DNA of 5,788 nt from an uncultured Coriobacteriales bacterium (GTDB lineage: Bacteria > Actinomycetota > Coriobacteriia > Coriobacteriales > UMGS124), in the NCBI GenBank assembly GCA_903789505.1, contig CAIFEU010000155.1, positions 1 to 5,788 on the forward strand, given 5' to 3'. The translations under genes were made by a program, and so were the position numbers. The notes under the pieces are model-generated. The model was not told where the DNA came from. It made no database searches and saw nothing but the letters and a program-made list of their open reading frames with translations. Positions 1 to 5,604 of this stretch are shown here, piece after piece; the first letter of the stretch is position 1; each line of letters begins with the position of its first letter.

Positions 1-291
1 GCCTACGTGCGCCATCCCGTCGTTGGCGACCAGCTCTACGGTCGCGGCACGCTCGAGCGCAACCTCGGACTCGACCGGCAGTTCCTCCACTCGTGGAGCA
101 TCACCTTCGATCACCCGGTCACAGGGGAGCGGATGCACTTTGTGGACGAGCCTACGGACGAGCTGCTCGAGGCGCTAGAATCGATAGAGGCGCGTTCGGC
201 CGGTCGAACCGAGCGAGGCGAGCAGGTCGCCTCCGAGCTCGACCGGTTCCGCAGCGCGCGCGAGCATGCCGAATGGGCGTCGTGGTTCTGA
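1..291 (+). CDS. RluA/RluD-family 23S rRNA pseudouridine synthase, C-terminal fragment
   Basis: This is the 3' end of a gene that begins upstream of the window; 96 residues are visible and the stop is TGA at 289-291. The family converts specific uridines of rRNA to pseudouridine in the cytoplasm. The tail reads (R)HPVVGDQLYG near the start, then LDRQFLHSW and FDHPVTGERM, which is the characteristic order of the last conserved blocks of RluA/RluC/RluD enzymes. The catalytic aspartate region (HRLD motif) lies upstream and cannot be seen. The GTG at position 7 falls inside the conserved block, so it is not a start. After the conserved end there is a charged tail of about 50 residues rich in Glu and Arg, with no recognisable motif. 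RluD is the likeliest member, because in many bacteria it follows lspA, but the visible part does not separate RluD from its paralogues. Confidence 0.88.
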   Translation, partial: AYVRHPVVGDQLYGRGTLERNLGLDRQFLHSWSITFDHPVTGERMHFVDEPTDELLEALESIEARSAGRTERGEQVASELDRFRSAREHAEWASWF

Positions 292-347
292 TCGAGTTGT
301 CCTACGAGAGGGTCCCGAGTGGGTCCGAGAGGCTGGACTGAGTCCTC

Positions 348-1643
348 ATGGAGATTACCCCCATCTTTGTGTTCAACATGCTCATCCTGGTGTTCTTCGT
401 CGTCGCCTTCTTCTACCAGATCGTCTACATCTTCGTGGTGTTCCGTCACAAGCACGCGCCCTATCACGTCGCCAAGACCTTCCACACCTACGCGGTCGTG
501 ATCTGCGCGCACAACGAGGGCGTCGTGATCGGCGAGCTGATCGAATCGGTCAAGGAGCAGGACTACCCCAAGGACAAGCTTGACGTCTTCGTGTTCTGCG
601 ACAACTGCACCGATGACACGGCAGAGCTCGCGCGCGCCGCCGGCGCGATCGTGTACGAGCGGCCCGCCGGCGGTCAGATCGGCAAGAGCTGGGTCATGGA
701 CTACGGACTGAACTGCGTCATGAGGGACTACCCGGGCAGGTACGAGGGCTTCTTCGTCTTCGACGCCGACAACGTCCTGACGCCCAACTACGTCCGGGAG
801 ATGAACAACGTCTTCGACGAGGGCAAGTATGACGCTGTGACGGGCTATCGCAACTCGAAGAACTTCGACTCGAGCTGGATATCGCGCGGGTACGGCACGT
901 GGTTCCTGCGCGAGGCGAAGTACCTGAATAACGCCCGGATGATCCTGGGCACGAGCTGCGCGATCTCCGGCACGGGCTACCTGATGAGCGCCAAGGTCAT
1001 CGAGGCGATGCACGGGTGGGACTTCCACCTGCTGACCGAGGACATCCAGTTCTCGACGTTCGCCGCCCTCAACGGCATGTGCATCGGCTACGCGCAGAAG
1101 GCCGTGTTCTTCGACGAGCAACCGGTCACGTTCGCCGCCTCCTGGCGTCAGCGCCTGCGCGTGACGCAGGGGTTGTACCACGTCCGCGTGAAGTATGGGC
1201 ACAACCTGGTGCACGAGCTGCGGCTCAAGAACGCGCCCAAGCGCGCCAACGGCCGCTTCGCGGTCTACGACATGCTCATGACGCTGGCGCCGGCGATGAT
1301 ACTGACGCTGATCTCGGTCACCGTGAACGCGCTGTACCTGCTGATCGGCCTGTTCTTCCCCGCGATCATCTCCGCCTCCGAGCAGCAGCTGTGCGTGGGG
1401 GCGCTGCTGATGACGATACTGAGCTTCTACGTGGTGTTCTTCCTGCTCGCGATCCTGGTGGAGATCACCGAGCGCAAGAGCATCCACTGCCGCAAGATTC
1501 ACCTGTTCACGAACCTGTTCACGTTTCCCTTGTTCATGCTCAGCTACGTCCCGATCGCGCTGGCGGCAGCCGTGCAGAAGGTCAGCTGGGTGCCGACCAA
1601 GCACACGATCTCGAAGTCCCTCGACGACATCAACAAGGAGTGA
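348..1643 (+). CDS. Membrane-anchored family 2 glycosyltransferase
   Basis: A 431-residue protein predicted to transfer a sugar from a nucleotide-sugar donor to a surface glycan or lipid at the cytoplasmic face of the membrane. It has an N-terminal membrane segment (about residues 5-31), a GT-A catalytic domain (about 48-290) and probable membrane segments near 309-340, 349-373 and 388-410. GT2 landmarks are present: the nucleotide-binding start AVVICAHNE (49-57), the DNCTDDT block (85-91), the DxD motif D139-A-D141, and the TED motif at 230-232 carrying the presumed base. The QxxRW motif is altered to Q268-R-L-R271-V, so the tryptophan is missing. The layout matches a GT2 group common in Firmicutes and Coriobacteriia, including the C-terminal motif near VSWVPTKHT. 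The ATG at 348 starts just before the membrane anchor; only a weak GAGAGG lies upstream (about 327-332). Substrate and product cannot be told from sequence, and no capsule or exopolysaccharide genes flank it. It starts 56 bp after the pseudouridine synthase. Confidence 0.87.
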   Translation: MEITPIFVFNMLILVFFVVAFFYQIVYIFVVFRHKHAPYHVAKTFHTYAVVICAHNEGVVIGELIESVKEQDYPKDKLDVFVFCDNCTDDTAELARAAGAIVYERPAGGQIGKSWVMDYGLNCVMRDYPGRYEGFFVFDADNVLTPNYVREMNNVFDEGKYDAVTGYRNSKNFDSSWISRGYGTWFLREAKYLNNARMILGTSCAISGTGYLMSAKVIEAMHGWDFHLLTEDIQFSTFAALNGMCIGYAQKAVFFDEQPVTFAASWRQRLRVTQGLYHVRVKYGHNLVHELRLKNAPKRANGRFAVYDMLMTLAPAMILTLISVTVNALYLLIGLFFPAIISASEQQLCVGALLMTILSFYVVFFLLAILVEITERKSIHCRKIHLFTNLFTFPLFMLSYVPIALAAAVQKVSWVPTKHTISKSLDDINKE

Positions 1644-1757
1644 TGCCGTCGGGCAGACGAACCCCGCCGCGAGGGCTGCCGACCGCCCCTTGCTCCCTGT
1701 TGCTTTGGGGCGAGGGGAGGCCCAGCGTGCGGCGACGCCCGCAGCAGGAGGCAGCGC
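1644..1757 (+). other. Intergenic region GT2-hemH with two inverted repeats
   Basis: This 114-bp gap has no gene. The first inverted repeat pairs 1648-1656 (GTCGGGCAG) with 1676-1683 (CTGCCGAC), giving 8 bp with one bulged G; the 19-nt loop can form a further CCC/GGG pairing. The second pairs CGCCCC (1684-1689) with GGGGCG (1707-1712) around a 17-nt loop. Neither is followed by a T-run, so neither is a typical intrinsic terminator. No convincing promoter was found, so read-through from the glycosyltransferase into hemH is possible. Confidence 0.4.
1746..1751 (+). promoter_or_regulatory. Strong Shine-Dalgarno of hemH
   Basis: A perfect AGGAGG lies 6 nt before the ATG at 1758. It fixes the ferrochelatase start, even though this start gives a poorly conserved N-terminal extension of about 27 residues. 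Confidence 0.85.
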
Positions 1758-2810
1758 ATGTCAGGAACGAACGACGGAATCGCCCCGACCGACCGCGGGG
1801 AGGCATCGGCTCGCCGCACGCCCGCCGCAGGCAGGGCAGGCGTGCTGTACGTCACGACCGGGTCGCCTGAGCGGCCCACGGCGGAGGCCGTCAGGGACTA
1901 TCTGGGGCGGTTCCTGGGCGACCGTCGTCTCGTCGACCTGCCGCGGTGGAAGTGGATGCCGATACTGAAGTGCATCATCCTGCCGCGCCGCTCGCCCAAG
2001 TCGGCCGAGCGATACGCCCGCATCTGGACGGACGAGGGGTCGCCGCTGGTCGTGAACACCGAGATGCAGCGCGCCGCCCTCCAGGCCCGACTCGCGCGCG
2101 AGGGTCTCGACGTCTCCGTCGTCGCGTGCTGCCTGTACAGCGAGCCGTCCGTGGAGCGCGGCGTCTCGCGCCTCCTGGACGACATGGGGGTCGACCGCAT
2201 CGTCGTGCTGACGTGCTACCCGCAATATGCCTCGGTCACCGTGGGCTCGATGGCCCAGCGCGTCCTGGGGTGCCTCGCTACGCGCAAGCGGGTCCCGTCG
2301 GTCGACTTCGTCGACTCCTACTGCGACGACGAGGCGTATCTGCGCGCGCTCGCCGCTCATGTCGCGCGCAGCTGGACGTACGTGGACGACGGCGCGCACC
2401 GCCTGATCTTCTCGTTCCACTCGACGCTGTGCTCCGACATTGACGCCGGCGACGTCTACCGCGCCCAGACCGAGCAGACCAGCCGCGCGGTCGCGGGTCT
2501 GCTGGGCATTCCCGAACACGGCTGGGAGCTGGGCTACCAGTGCGTCTTCGACACCCATACGCCCTGGCTGGGCCCGCTGACGCAGACCGAGCTGCTCCCA
2601 CGTCTGGCCGAGCAGGGTGTCACCGACGTCGCCGTGGTCGCCCCCGGGTTCACCAGCGAGTGCCTTGAGACCTACGACGACGTCGACCGCGACCAGAGGG
2701 AGGCGTTCCTTCGACTCGTTCCCGGCGGGAGGTTCACCTACGTACCCTGCCTGGGCTGCGACGAGGCATTCATCGACGCGCTCGCCGGCATTGTCCGCGG
2801 CAGGCTCTAG
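1758..2810 (+). CDS. hemH: Ferrochelatase, protoporphyrin (E. coli HemH-like) type, divergent
   Basis: A 350-residue protein; ferrochelatases insert ferrous iron into a porphyrin at the end of heme synthesis. It aligns along its whole length with the E. coli enzyme as I recall it. VTTGSPERPT (32-41) corresponds to NLGTPDAPT, then come YLGRFLGDRRLVDLPR, an EGSPL block (93-97), CYPQYASVTVGS (153-164), FSFH (218-221) with catalytic H221, PWLGPLT (269-275), and APGFTSECLET (295-305) with catalytic E304. Several normally conserved spots are changed: NLGTP is VTTGSP, H-G-[IL]-P is H221-S-T-L, and QSRFG is Q261-C-V-F-D. There are 11 cysteines, including C124/C125 and a C-terminal C331-x-x-C334. The first 27 residues are a low-complexity, Arg/Ala-rich extension. 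No signal peptide or membrane segment is seen. No other heme gene is nearby. The fold is certain; activity and choice of porphyrin (protoporphyrin or coproporphyrin) are less so. Confidence 0.9.
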   Translation: MSGTNDGIAPTDRGEASARRTPAAGRAGVLYVTTGSPERPTAEAVRDYLGRFLGDRRLVDLPRWKWMPILKCIILPRRSPKSAERYARIWTDEGSPLVVNTEMQRAALQARLAREGLDVSVVACCLYSEPSVERGVSRLLDDMGVDRIVVLTCYPQYASVTVGSMAQRVLGCLATRKRVPSVDFVDSYCDDEAYLRALAAHVARSWTYVDDGAHRLIFSFHSTLCSDIDAGDVYRAQTEQTSRAVAGLLGIPEHGWELGYQCVFDTHTPWLGPLTQTELLPRLAEQGVTDVAVVAPGFTSECLETYDDVDRDQREAFLRLVPGGRFTYVPCLGCDEAFIDALAGIVRGRL

Positions 2811-2821
2811 CGCCCCGCGAC
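2793..2821. terminator. Hairpin across the overlapping hemH/degV stop codons, possible bidirectional terminator
   Basis: The arm GTC-c-GCGG-ca-GGC (2793-2805) pairs with GCC-CCGC-GAC (2812-2821). This gives ten mostly G-C pairs with a 1-nt and a 2-nt bulge, and a 6-nt loop (2806-2811). The loop holds the CTAG that supplies both stop codons. No T-run follows on either strand, so intrinsic termination is uncertain, but this is the only structure between the two convergent genes. Confidence 0.35.
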
Positions 2822-3700
2822 GTCGAAGTAGAACAGCGCGAGCGTCCCCGGGCCGGAGTGGGCGCCGATGACGGGGTCGACGTAGGTGATCATCGGGTAC
2901 TCAATCGGATGGGCGACGTCGTGATACCCTTGCACGATCATGTCGGCGAGCAGGCGGGCGTCGTCGTAGCAGTCGCCGTGCGAGATGTAGACGATTCGGT
3001 CTACGCCGTCGGGCAGCGGCCTGGCGGTGGCGAACCTCTCGGCGAGTGCCGCGATCGACTTGCGCCGCCCGCGCACCTTGGAGACGACCTTGAGCGTCCC
3101 GGCGTCGTCGACGTGCATCACCGGCTTGACCGACAGTGCCGTCCCGAAGATCGCGGAGACCGCCGAGACGCGCCCCCCGCGCTTGAGGAACATCAGGTCG
3201 TCGACCGTGAACCAGTGGCAGATGTTCAGGCGGTTCTCCAACGCCCATCGGTGGCACTGCTCGATCGTCGCCCCGCGCTCGCGCAGGCGCGCGATGTAGG
3301 TGATGAACAGCCCCTGCCCCGCGCTGGCCGCGAGGGAGTCCACGCACAGCACCTTGCGCTGGGGGTATTCGCGCGCCAGCTCTCCGAGTGCCTCGCTGAC
3401 GGCCTGGTAGGTGCCCGAGAGCCCGGAGGAGAAGCCGACGTACAGGACGTCCTCTCCGGCATCGAGGAGCCTGCGCCCGTGCTCGATGGCGTCCCCGCGG
3501 CTCACGAGCGTCGTCGTGACGGCGACGCCCCTGCGAAGCTGGTCGTAGAAGGAGCGGAAGTCAGCCTGCCTGCCGTCGGTGTAGCTCGTGTGCGGGACGC
3601 CGTCGATGACGTAGCTCAGCGGCATCATGTCCAGCTCGTACTCGTGGACGAGGTGCTCGGGGAGGTTGCAGCTCGTGTCGGTGAGGATCCTGAAGCTCAT
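2807..3700 (-). CDS. DegV-family fatty-acid-binding protein (FakB-like)
   Basis: A 297-residue cytoplasmic protein, a typical length for the family. DegV/FakB proteins hold a fatty acid and present it to the kinase FakA, which phosphorylates it for phospholipid synthesis; many members have no tested role. Visible family features are the start FRILTDTSCNLP (3-14), the T62-T-T-L-V-S67 block, SSGLSGTYQ (91-99), VDSLAASAGQG (120-130), FTVDDLMFLKRGGRVS (164-179), and a C-terminal block with H281-S-G-P-G. T62/T63, S95 and H281 probably correspond to the Thr, Ser and His that bind the carboxylate in characterised FakB proteins. The start ATG (3698-3700) has AAGGAA about 11 nt upstream (3711-3716) and a closer GAGG (3705-3708). 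No fakA lies in the window. Its stop overlaps the hemH stop. It is transcribed divergently from guaB. Confidence 0.92.
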   Translation of the reverse strand: MSFRILTDTSCNLPEHLVHEYELDMMPLSYVIDGVPHTSYTDGRQADFRSFYDQLRRGVAVTTTLVSRGDAIEHGRRLLDAGEDVLYVGFSSGLSGTYQAVSEALGELAREYPQRKVLCVDSLAASAGQGLFITYIARLRERGATIEQCHRWALENRLNICHWFTVDDLMFLKRGGRVSAVSAIFGTALSVKPVMHVDDAGTLKVVSKVRGRRKSIAALAERFATARPLPDGVDRIVYISHGDCYDDARLLADMIVQGYHDVAHPIEYPMITYVDPVIGAHSGPGTLALFYFDVAGR

Positions 3701-3739
3701 GGGGCCTCGATTCCTTGTTGCCGCCCGTCCCGGAGCGAA

Positions 3740-3760
3740 GCGGCCTTCCCGCCGGGCCGC
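3740..3760 (-). repeat. Inverted repeat in the degV leader
   Basis: GCGGCC (3740-3745) and GGCCGC (3755-3760) form a perfect 6-bp GC stem with a 9-nt loop in the degV 5' leader, about 40 nt before the start codon. In the degV direction it is followed by TTCGCT, not a T-run. It may only be a by-product of GC-rich sequence. Confidence 0.3.
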
Positions 3761-3826
3761 CCGGGCACTGCTGACAGGACCACATGATATGCCAAGTCCG
3801 AGCGTACGCCGACAGAGGCGTCCGAT

Positions 3827-3854
3827 TTGACGGAAAAGGGCGCCATTGTATCAG
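3827..3854 (+). promoter_or_regulatory. Weak candidate second guaB promoter
   Basis: A -35-like TTGACG (3827-3832) is followed after 16 bp by TATCAG (3849-3854), which matches the -10 consensus at 4 of 6 positions. It overlaps the better minus-strand extended -10 element, so it may be a chance match. If it is real, the guaB leader would be about 170 nt. Confidence 0.22.
3845..3853 (-). promoter_or_regulatory. Extended -10 promoter for degV
   Basis: Read on the minus strand, the sequence is TGATACAAT: a TACAAT hexamer (3845-3850) preceded by the TGn extension. No good -35 hexamer lies 16-18 bp upstream, which is usual for extended -10 promoters. Transcription would start near 3838, giving a degV leader of about 138 nt. 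Confidence 0.5.
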
Positions 3855-3912
3855 TTTCGCGGCAGTGCGGGCGCGCTTTGGGAAGTCGCGCATGGCCTGA
3901 CGCCTCTTCACG

Positions 3913-3918
3913 TACAAT
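3913..3918 (+). promoter_or_regulatory. Probable guaB -10 element
   Basis: TACAAT is a strong sigma-70-type -10 hexamer, the same as the one in the divergent degV promoter. No clear -35 hexamer is found 16-18 bp upstream and there is no TGn extension, so an activator or another site may contribute. The predicted start near 3925 leaves a leader of about 108 nt before guaB. Confidence 0.45.
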
Positions 3919-3929
3919 AGCGAGAATTT

Positions 3930-3987
3930 GAGGTAGCCCTAACGTGGCATGGCTCTCAGCGCGGGCCGGAGCGTGCGGCTCGCCCGT
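3930..3987 (+). promoter_or_regulatory. Two bulged hairpins in the guaB leader
   Basis: Hairpin 1 pairs GAG (3930-3932) and AGCC (3935-3938) with GGCT (3951-3954) and CTC (3955-3957). It has a GT bulge and a 12-nt loop. Hairpin 2 pairs GCGGGC (3961-3966, including one G-U) and GAGC (3969-3972) with GCTC (3978-3981) and GCCCGT (3982-3987). It has a CG bulge and a 5-nt loop. Both are in the predicted leader, upstream of the SD. I do not recognise a known riboswitch family here. Confidence 0.35.
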
Positions 3988-4015
3988 CGGGTCAAATGTC
4001 AGCGCAACGTCGACG

Positions 4016-4025
4016 AAGGAAGGAA
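4016..4025 (+). promoter_or_regulatory. Shine-Dalgarno of guaB
   Basis: AAGGAAGGAA ends about 8 nt before the ATG at 4033. It selects this start over an in-frame ATG at 3949, which would add 28 residues with no family similarity and has no SD. Confidence 0.8.
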
Positions 4026-4032
4026 TCGGTTC

Positions 4033-5568
4033 ATGGCGTACTTCTATCCCGAGCCCGCCCACACGTTCAGCGAGTATCTGCTCGTCCCCGGCTACAGCTC
4101 CTCCGAGTGCATCCCCGAAAACGTGAGCCTCAGGACGCCCCTGACCCGGTATCGCCGCGACGAGGAGCCGCGCATCTCGCTGAACATCCCGATGGTCTCC
4201 GCCATCATGCAGGCGGTCTCGGGGCCGCGCCTCGCCGAGGCGCTTGCCAAGGAAGGCGGCATGTCCTTCATCTACGGGTCGCAGACTCCCGAGCAGGAGG
4301 CCGCGATGGTGCGCGAGGTCAAGTCGTACAAGGCGGGCTTCGTCAAGAGCGACTCCAACCTCTCGCCGGAGATGACGCTGTCCGACGTGCTCGACCTCAA
4401 GGAGCGGACCGGCCACTCCACGATGCCGGTCACGCGTGACGGAACCCTGAACACGCCCCTGGTGGGCATCGTGACGAGCCGCGACTACCGCGTTTCGCGC
4501 CTGGACCCCGCGACCAAGGTGTCCGACTTCATGACCCCCGCCGACAAGCTCGTGACCGCACCCGCAAGCGTCACGCTCTCCGAGGCGAACGACATCATCT
4601 GGGACAAGAAGCTCAACGCGCTGCCCGTCGTCGATGCCGACGGCAAGCTCGTTTACCTGGTCTTCCGCAAGGACTACGACTCCCATAAGGCGTACCCCAA
4701 CGAGCTACTCGACAAGCACAAGAGCTACCTGGTGGGCGCGGGGATCAACACGCGCGACTACGCCGAGCGCGTGCCCGCGCTGATCGACGCGGGCGTGGAC
4801 GCGCTGTGCATCGATTCCTCCGAGGGCTACTCCGAGTGGCAGAAGCGCACGCTCGACTGGATTCGAGCCAACTACGGCGACGAGGTCCCCGTGGGCGCGG
4901 GCAACGTCGTCGACGGCGAGGGCTTCCGCTTCCTTGCCGATGCGGGCGCGGACTTCGTCAAGGTCGGCATCGGCGGCGGGTCGATCTGCATCACCCGCGA
5001 GCAGAAGGGCATTGGCCGTGGCCAGGCGTCCGCGCTCATCGACGTGTGCCGCGAGCGCGACAAGTACTTCGAGGAGACGGGCGTGTACGTGCCCGTGTGC
5101 TCCGACGGCGGCATCGTCTACGACTACCACATGACGCTCGCGCTCGCGATGGGAGCGGACTTCATGATGCTCGGGCGCTACTTCGCACGCTTCGACGAGA
5201 GCCCGAGCAGGCGCGTGATCGTGAACGGCTCCTACATGAAGGAGTACTGGGGCGAGGGGTCGGCGCGCGCGCGCAACTGGCAGCGCTACGACCTGGGCGG
5301 CAAGAAGAAGAGCATGTCGTTCGTCGAGGGCGTGGACTCCTACGTCCCCTACGCCGGCTCCCTGCACGACGGGATCGAGTCGTCGCTGGCCAAGGTCAAG
5401 TCCACGATGTGCAACTGCGGCGCCCTGACGATTCCCGAGCTGCAGCAGAAGGCCAAGATCACGCTCGTCTCCTCCACGTCGCTGGTCGAGGGCGGAGCGC
5501 ACGACGTCCTGCTCAAGAACCCGAGCCAGACGGTCACGGGCGCCGGCGACGCCTCGTTCAACGGCTAA
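4033..5568 (+). CDS. guaB: IMP dehydrogenase, Tritrichomonas foetus-like subtype
   Basis: A 511-residue cytoplasmic enzyme that oxidises IMP to XMP with NAD+, the committed step to GMP. The catalytic barrel is interrupted by a CBS pair (about residues 105-220), as in most IMP dehydrogenases. Visible active-site parts are the NAD-side D261-S-S, the loop GGGSIC with catalytic C319, SDGG with D358, the phosphate-site GRYF with R382, and the mobile flap R414-N-W-Q-R418-Y419 with the Arg-Tyr that activates water. These fall at the same residue numbers I recall for the T. foetus enzyme (C319, D358, R382, R418, Y419), and long stretches such as REQKGIGRGQA and KEYWGEGS match it. Usual bacterial GuaB proteins have a different flap. 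The start MAYFYPEPAHTFSEYLL matches the family start and has a good SD. The last 15 or so residues (after about 496) are variable tail. leuS follows 36 bp downstream. Confidence 0.96.
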   Translation: MAYFYPEPAHTFSEYLLVPGYSSSECIPENVSLRTPLTRYRRDEEPRISLNIPMVSAIMQAVSGPRLAEALAKEGGMSFIYGSQTPEQEAAMVREVKSYKAGFVKSDSNLSPEMTLSDVLDLKERTGHSTMPVTRDGTLNTPLVGIVTSRDYRVSRLDPATKVSDFMTPADKLVTAPASVTLSEANDIIWDKKLNALPVVDADGKLVYLVFRKDYDSHKAYPNELLDKHKSYLVGAGINTRDYAERVPALIDAGVDALCIDSSEGYSEWQKRTLDWIRANYGDEVPVGAGNVVDGEGFRFLADAGADFVKVGIGGGSICITREQKGIGRGQASALIDVCRERDKYFEETGVYVPVCSDGGIVYDYHMTLALAMGADFMMLGRYFARFDESPSRRVIVNGSYMKEYWGEGSARARNWQRYDLGGKKKSMSFVEGVDSYVPYAGSLHDGIESSLAKVKSTMCNCGALTIPELQQKAKITLVSSTSLVEGGAHDVLLKNPSQTVTGAGDASFNG

Positions 5569-5583
5569 GGGCCTCGCACGGCG

Positions 5584-5595
5584 CCTTTCGAAAGG
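5584..5595 (+). repeat. 12-bp palindrome covering the leuS Shine-Dalgarno
   Basis: CCTTTCGAAAGG is a perfect palindrome whose right half supplies the AAAGGA (5591-5596) that lies 8 nt before the leuS ATG. In RNA only about four pairs around a TCGA loop could form, so any masking of the ribosome site would be weak. It lies in the 36-bp guaB-leuS gap, which has no terminator. Confidence 0.45.
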
Positions 5596-5604
5596 AATGA
5601 GCAG

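Larger units (their letters stand above)
3701..4032. other. Divergent degV-guaB intergenic region
   Basis: These 332 bp hold no gene that I can support. The leftward half contains the degV leader (about 138 nt from the predicted promoter) with one perfect 6-bp inverted repeat. The rightward half contains the guaB -10 and a leader of about 108 nt with two hairpins. The middle, about 3851-3905, has no structure I recognise; an operator could lie there between the two promoters. Confidence 0.7.

Noticed and set aside
111..1604. Long minus-strand open frame (497 codons) opposite the glycosyltransferase
   Set aside because: Its product is low-complexity, rich in His, Arg, Asp and Val with no family features, which is typical of the antisense frame of a GC-rich gene. 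The plus strand carries clear GT2 motifs.
3561..3786. Possible small minus-strand frame in the degV leader starting MWSCQQC
   Set aside because: It runs out of frame into degV, has no SD and no conserved features apart from a chance CxxC.
2858..3787. Plus-strand open frame (309 codons) opposite degV
   Set aside because: It has no recognisable motif or SD, and is the antisense shadow of a well-conserved DegV protein.
3949..4032. Upstream in-frame ATG extending guaB by 28 residues
   Set aside because: The extra residues do not resemble the family, there is no SD, and the guaB leader hairpins and the SD at 4016-4025 lie inside it. The ATG at 4033 matches the family start.
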